From Candidatus Kaiserbacteria bacterium (GTDB lineage: Bacteria > Patescibacteria > Paceibacteria > UBA9973 > UBA2103), in assembly GCA_016182485.1 (NCBI GenBank), contig JACPGH010000005.1:111953-175952 (forward strand): 64,000 nucleotides of DNA. The letters are read 5' to 3'. Both the position numbers and the translations under genes were made by a program. Of this stretch, positions 63,825 to 64,000 are shown piece by piece (the stretch's first letter is position 1; each line of letters begins with the position of its first letter). The notes beneath the pieces were generated by a model. It was not told where the DNA came from. It made no database searches and was given only the letters and a program-made list of their open reading frames with translations.

Positions 63825-64000
63825 ATGTGATTGGCTACGCCCAGTTGTCGTAATTTTCGTCCTATAGGGACTTTGACTGAAAAATTCGGTTGATGAGCTT
63901 CGGAAAGCGGCGCATAGTTCGGCCGCCTTTTGTCTAATTGGGCCACAATTTCTCGTGTATGAACAAAATACGCGAGAAATCGCCCTGCTGCAGGGCAGGC
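63825..64000. other. Region after the cassette, no gene seen
   Basis: A GCGGC/GCCGC hairpin followed by CTTTTGT (about 63906-63934) could be a terminator. ATTTCTCGTGTAT (63948-63960) pairs with ATACGCGAGAAAT (63968-63980), and GCCCTGCTGCAGGGC lies at the very end. No reading frame is convincing. Confidence 0.45.

Noticed and set aside
1..64000. UGA recoded as glycine (SR1/Gracilibacteria code)
   Set aside because: Many core genes, including dnaA and polA, end at TGA at the expected length, so TGA is a normal stop.

Overview
The window looks like a chromosomal segment of a Patescibacteria (CPR) bacterium, most likely a Parcubacteria-type lineage. This rests on a PrgI/TraC-like/VirB4 cluster with no other conjugation genes, a MurE without its N-terminal domain, small anchored proteins with DUF5652 or lamin-tail-like regions, a PilB/M/N/O pilus set, and many palindromic repeats inside genes. 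TGA is an ordinary stop (dnaA, polA and others end with it), so the SR1/Gracilibacteria code is excluded. No rRNA, CRISPR array or transposase was seen.

Layout. 1-8.4 kb: the end of a MazF toxin, a secreted protein, and a type IV secretion-like operon (PrgI, TraC-like, VirB4, membrane and surface proteins) interrupted by a two-gene cassette. 8.4-12.3 kb: the replication-origin neighbourhood, with yidC, rnpA and rpmH on the minus strand and dnaA and dnaN on the plus strand. 12.3-30 kb: a broken maf, a class A penicillin-binding protein, ruvC-yebC, hicBA, ruvB, mntA/hepT, pilB, tsaE-polA-holA, HAD, MazG and ASCH genes, murE-ruvA and rpsT. 30-42 kb: Fic, SpeD-like and PurE-like genes, ruvX, pilM-N-O, uppS, an RluA-type synthase and most of the nine tRNAs. 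42.2-49.5 kb: an AT-richer tandem array of anchored proteins that share one N-terminal module but differ downstream; one member resembles Tli4 immunity proteins. 49.6-55.4 kb: rplS, tRNAs, anchored proteins and secE-nusG-rplK. 55.5-63.1 kb: a thymidylate group (deaminase-like proteins, dihydrofolate reductase, thymidylate synthase, dUTPase, GlyA) and argS. A second HicAB cassette follows, flanked by a copy of the argS 3' end.

Two styles of gene expression coexist. At least 25 transcription-unit heads have a TANNNT -10 box only 6-9 bases before the start codon, so their mRNAs should be leaderless; this let me correct many starts. About ten other genes (330, 20680, 25298, 41253, 51057, 55540, 56565, 56720, 57360, 59667) have a Shine-Dalgarno sequence, and most of these units end in a GC-rich perfect hairpin. 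The second class includes most of the thymidylate genes and may have been acquired from a different source.

The most interesting structures are two copies of a 70-base covarying hairpin element that duplicate the 3' end of the gene they follow, LAGLIDADG endonuclease genes placed directly 5' of two different tRNA-Leu genes, a CTAG-rich repeat next to leaderless promoters, and the variable paralog array at 42-49.5 kb.
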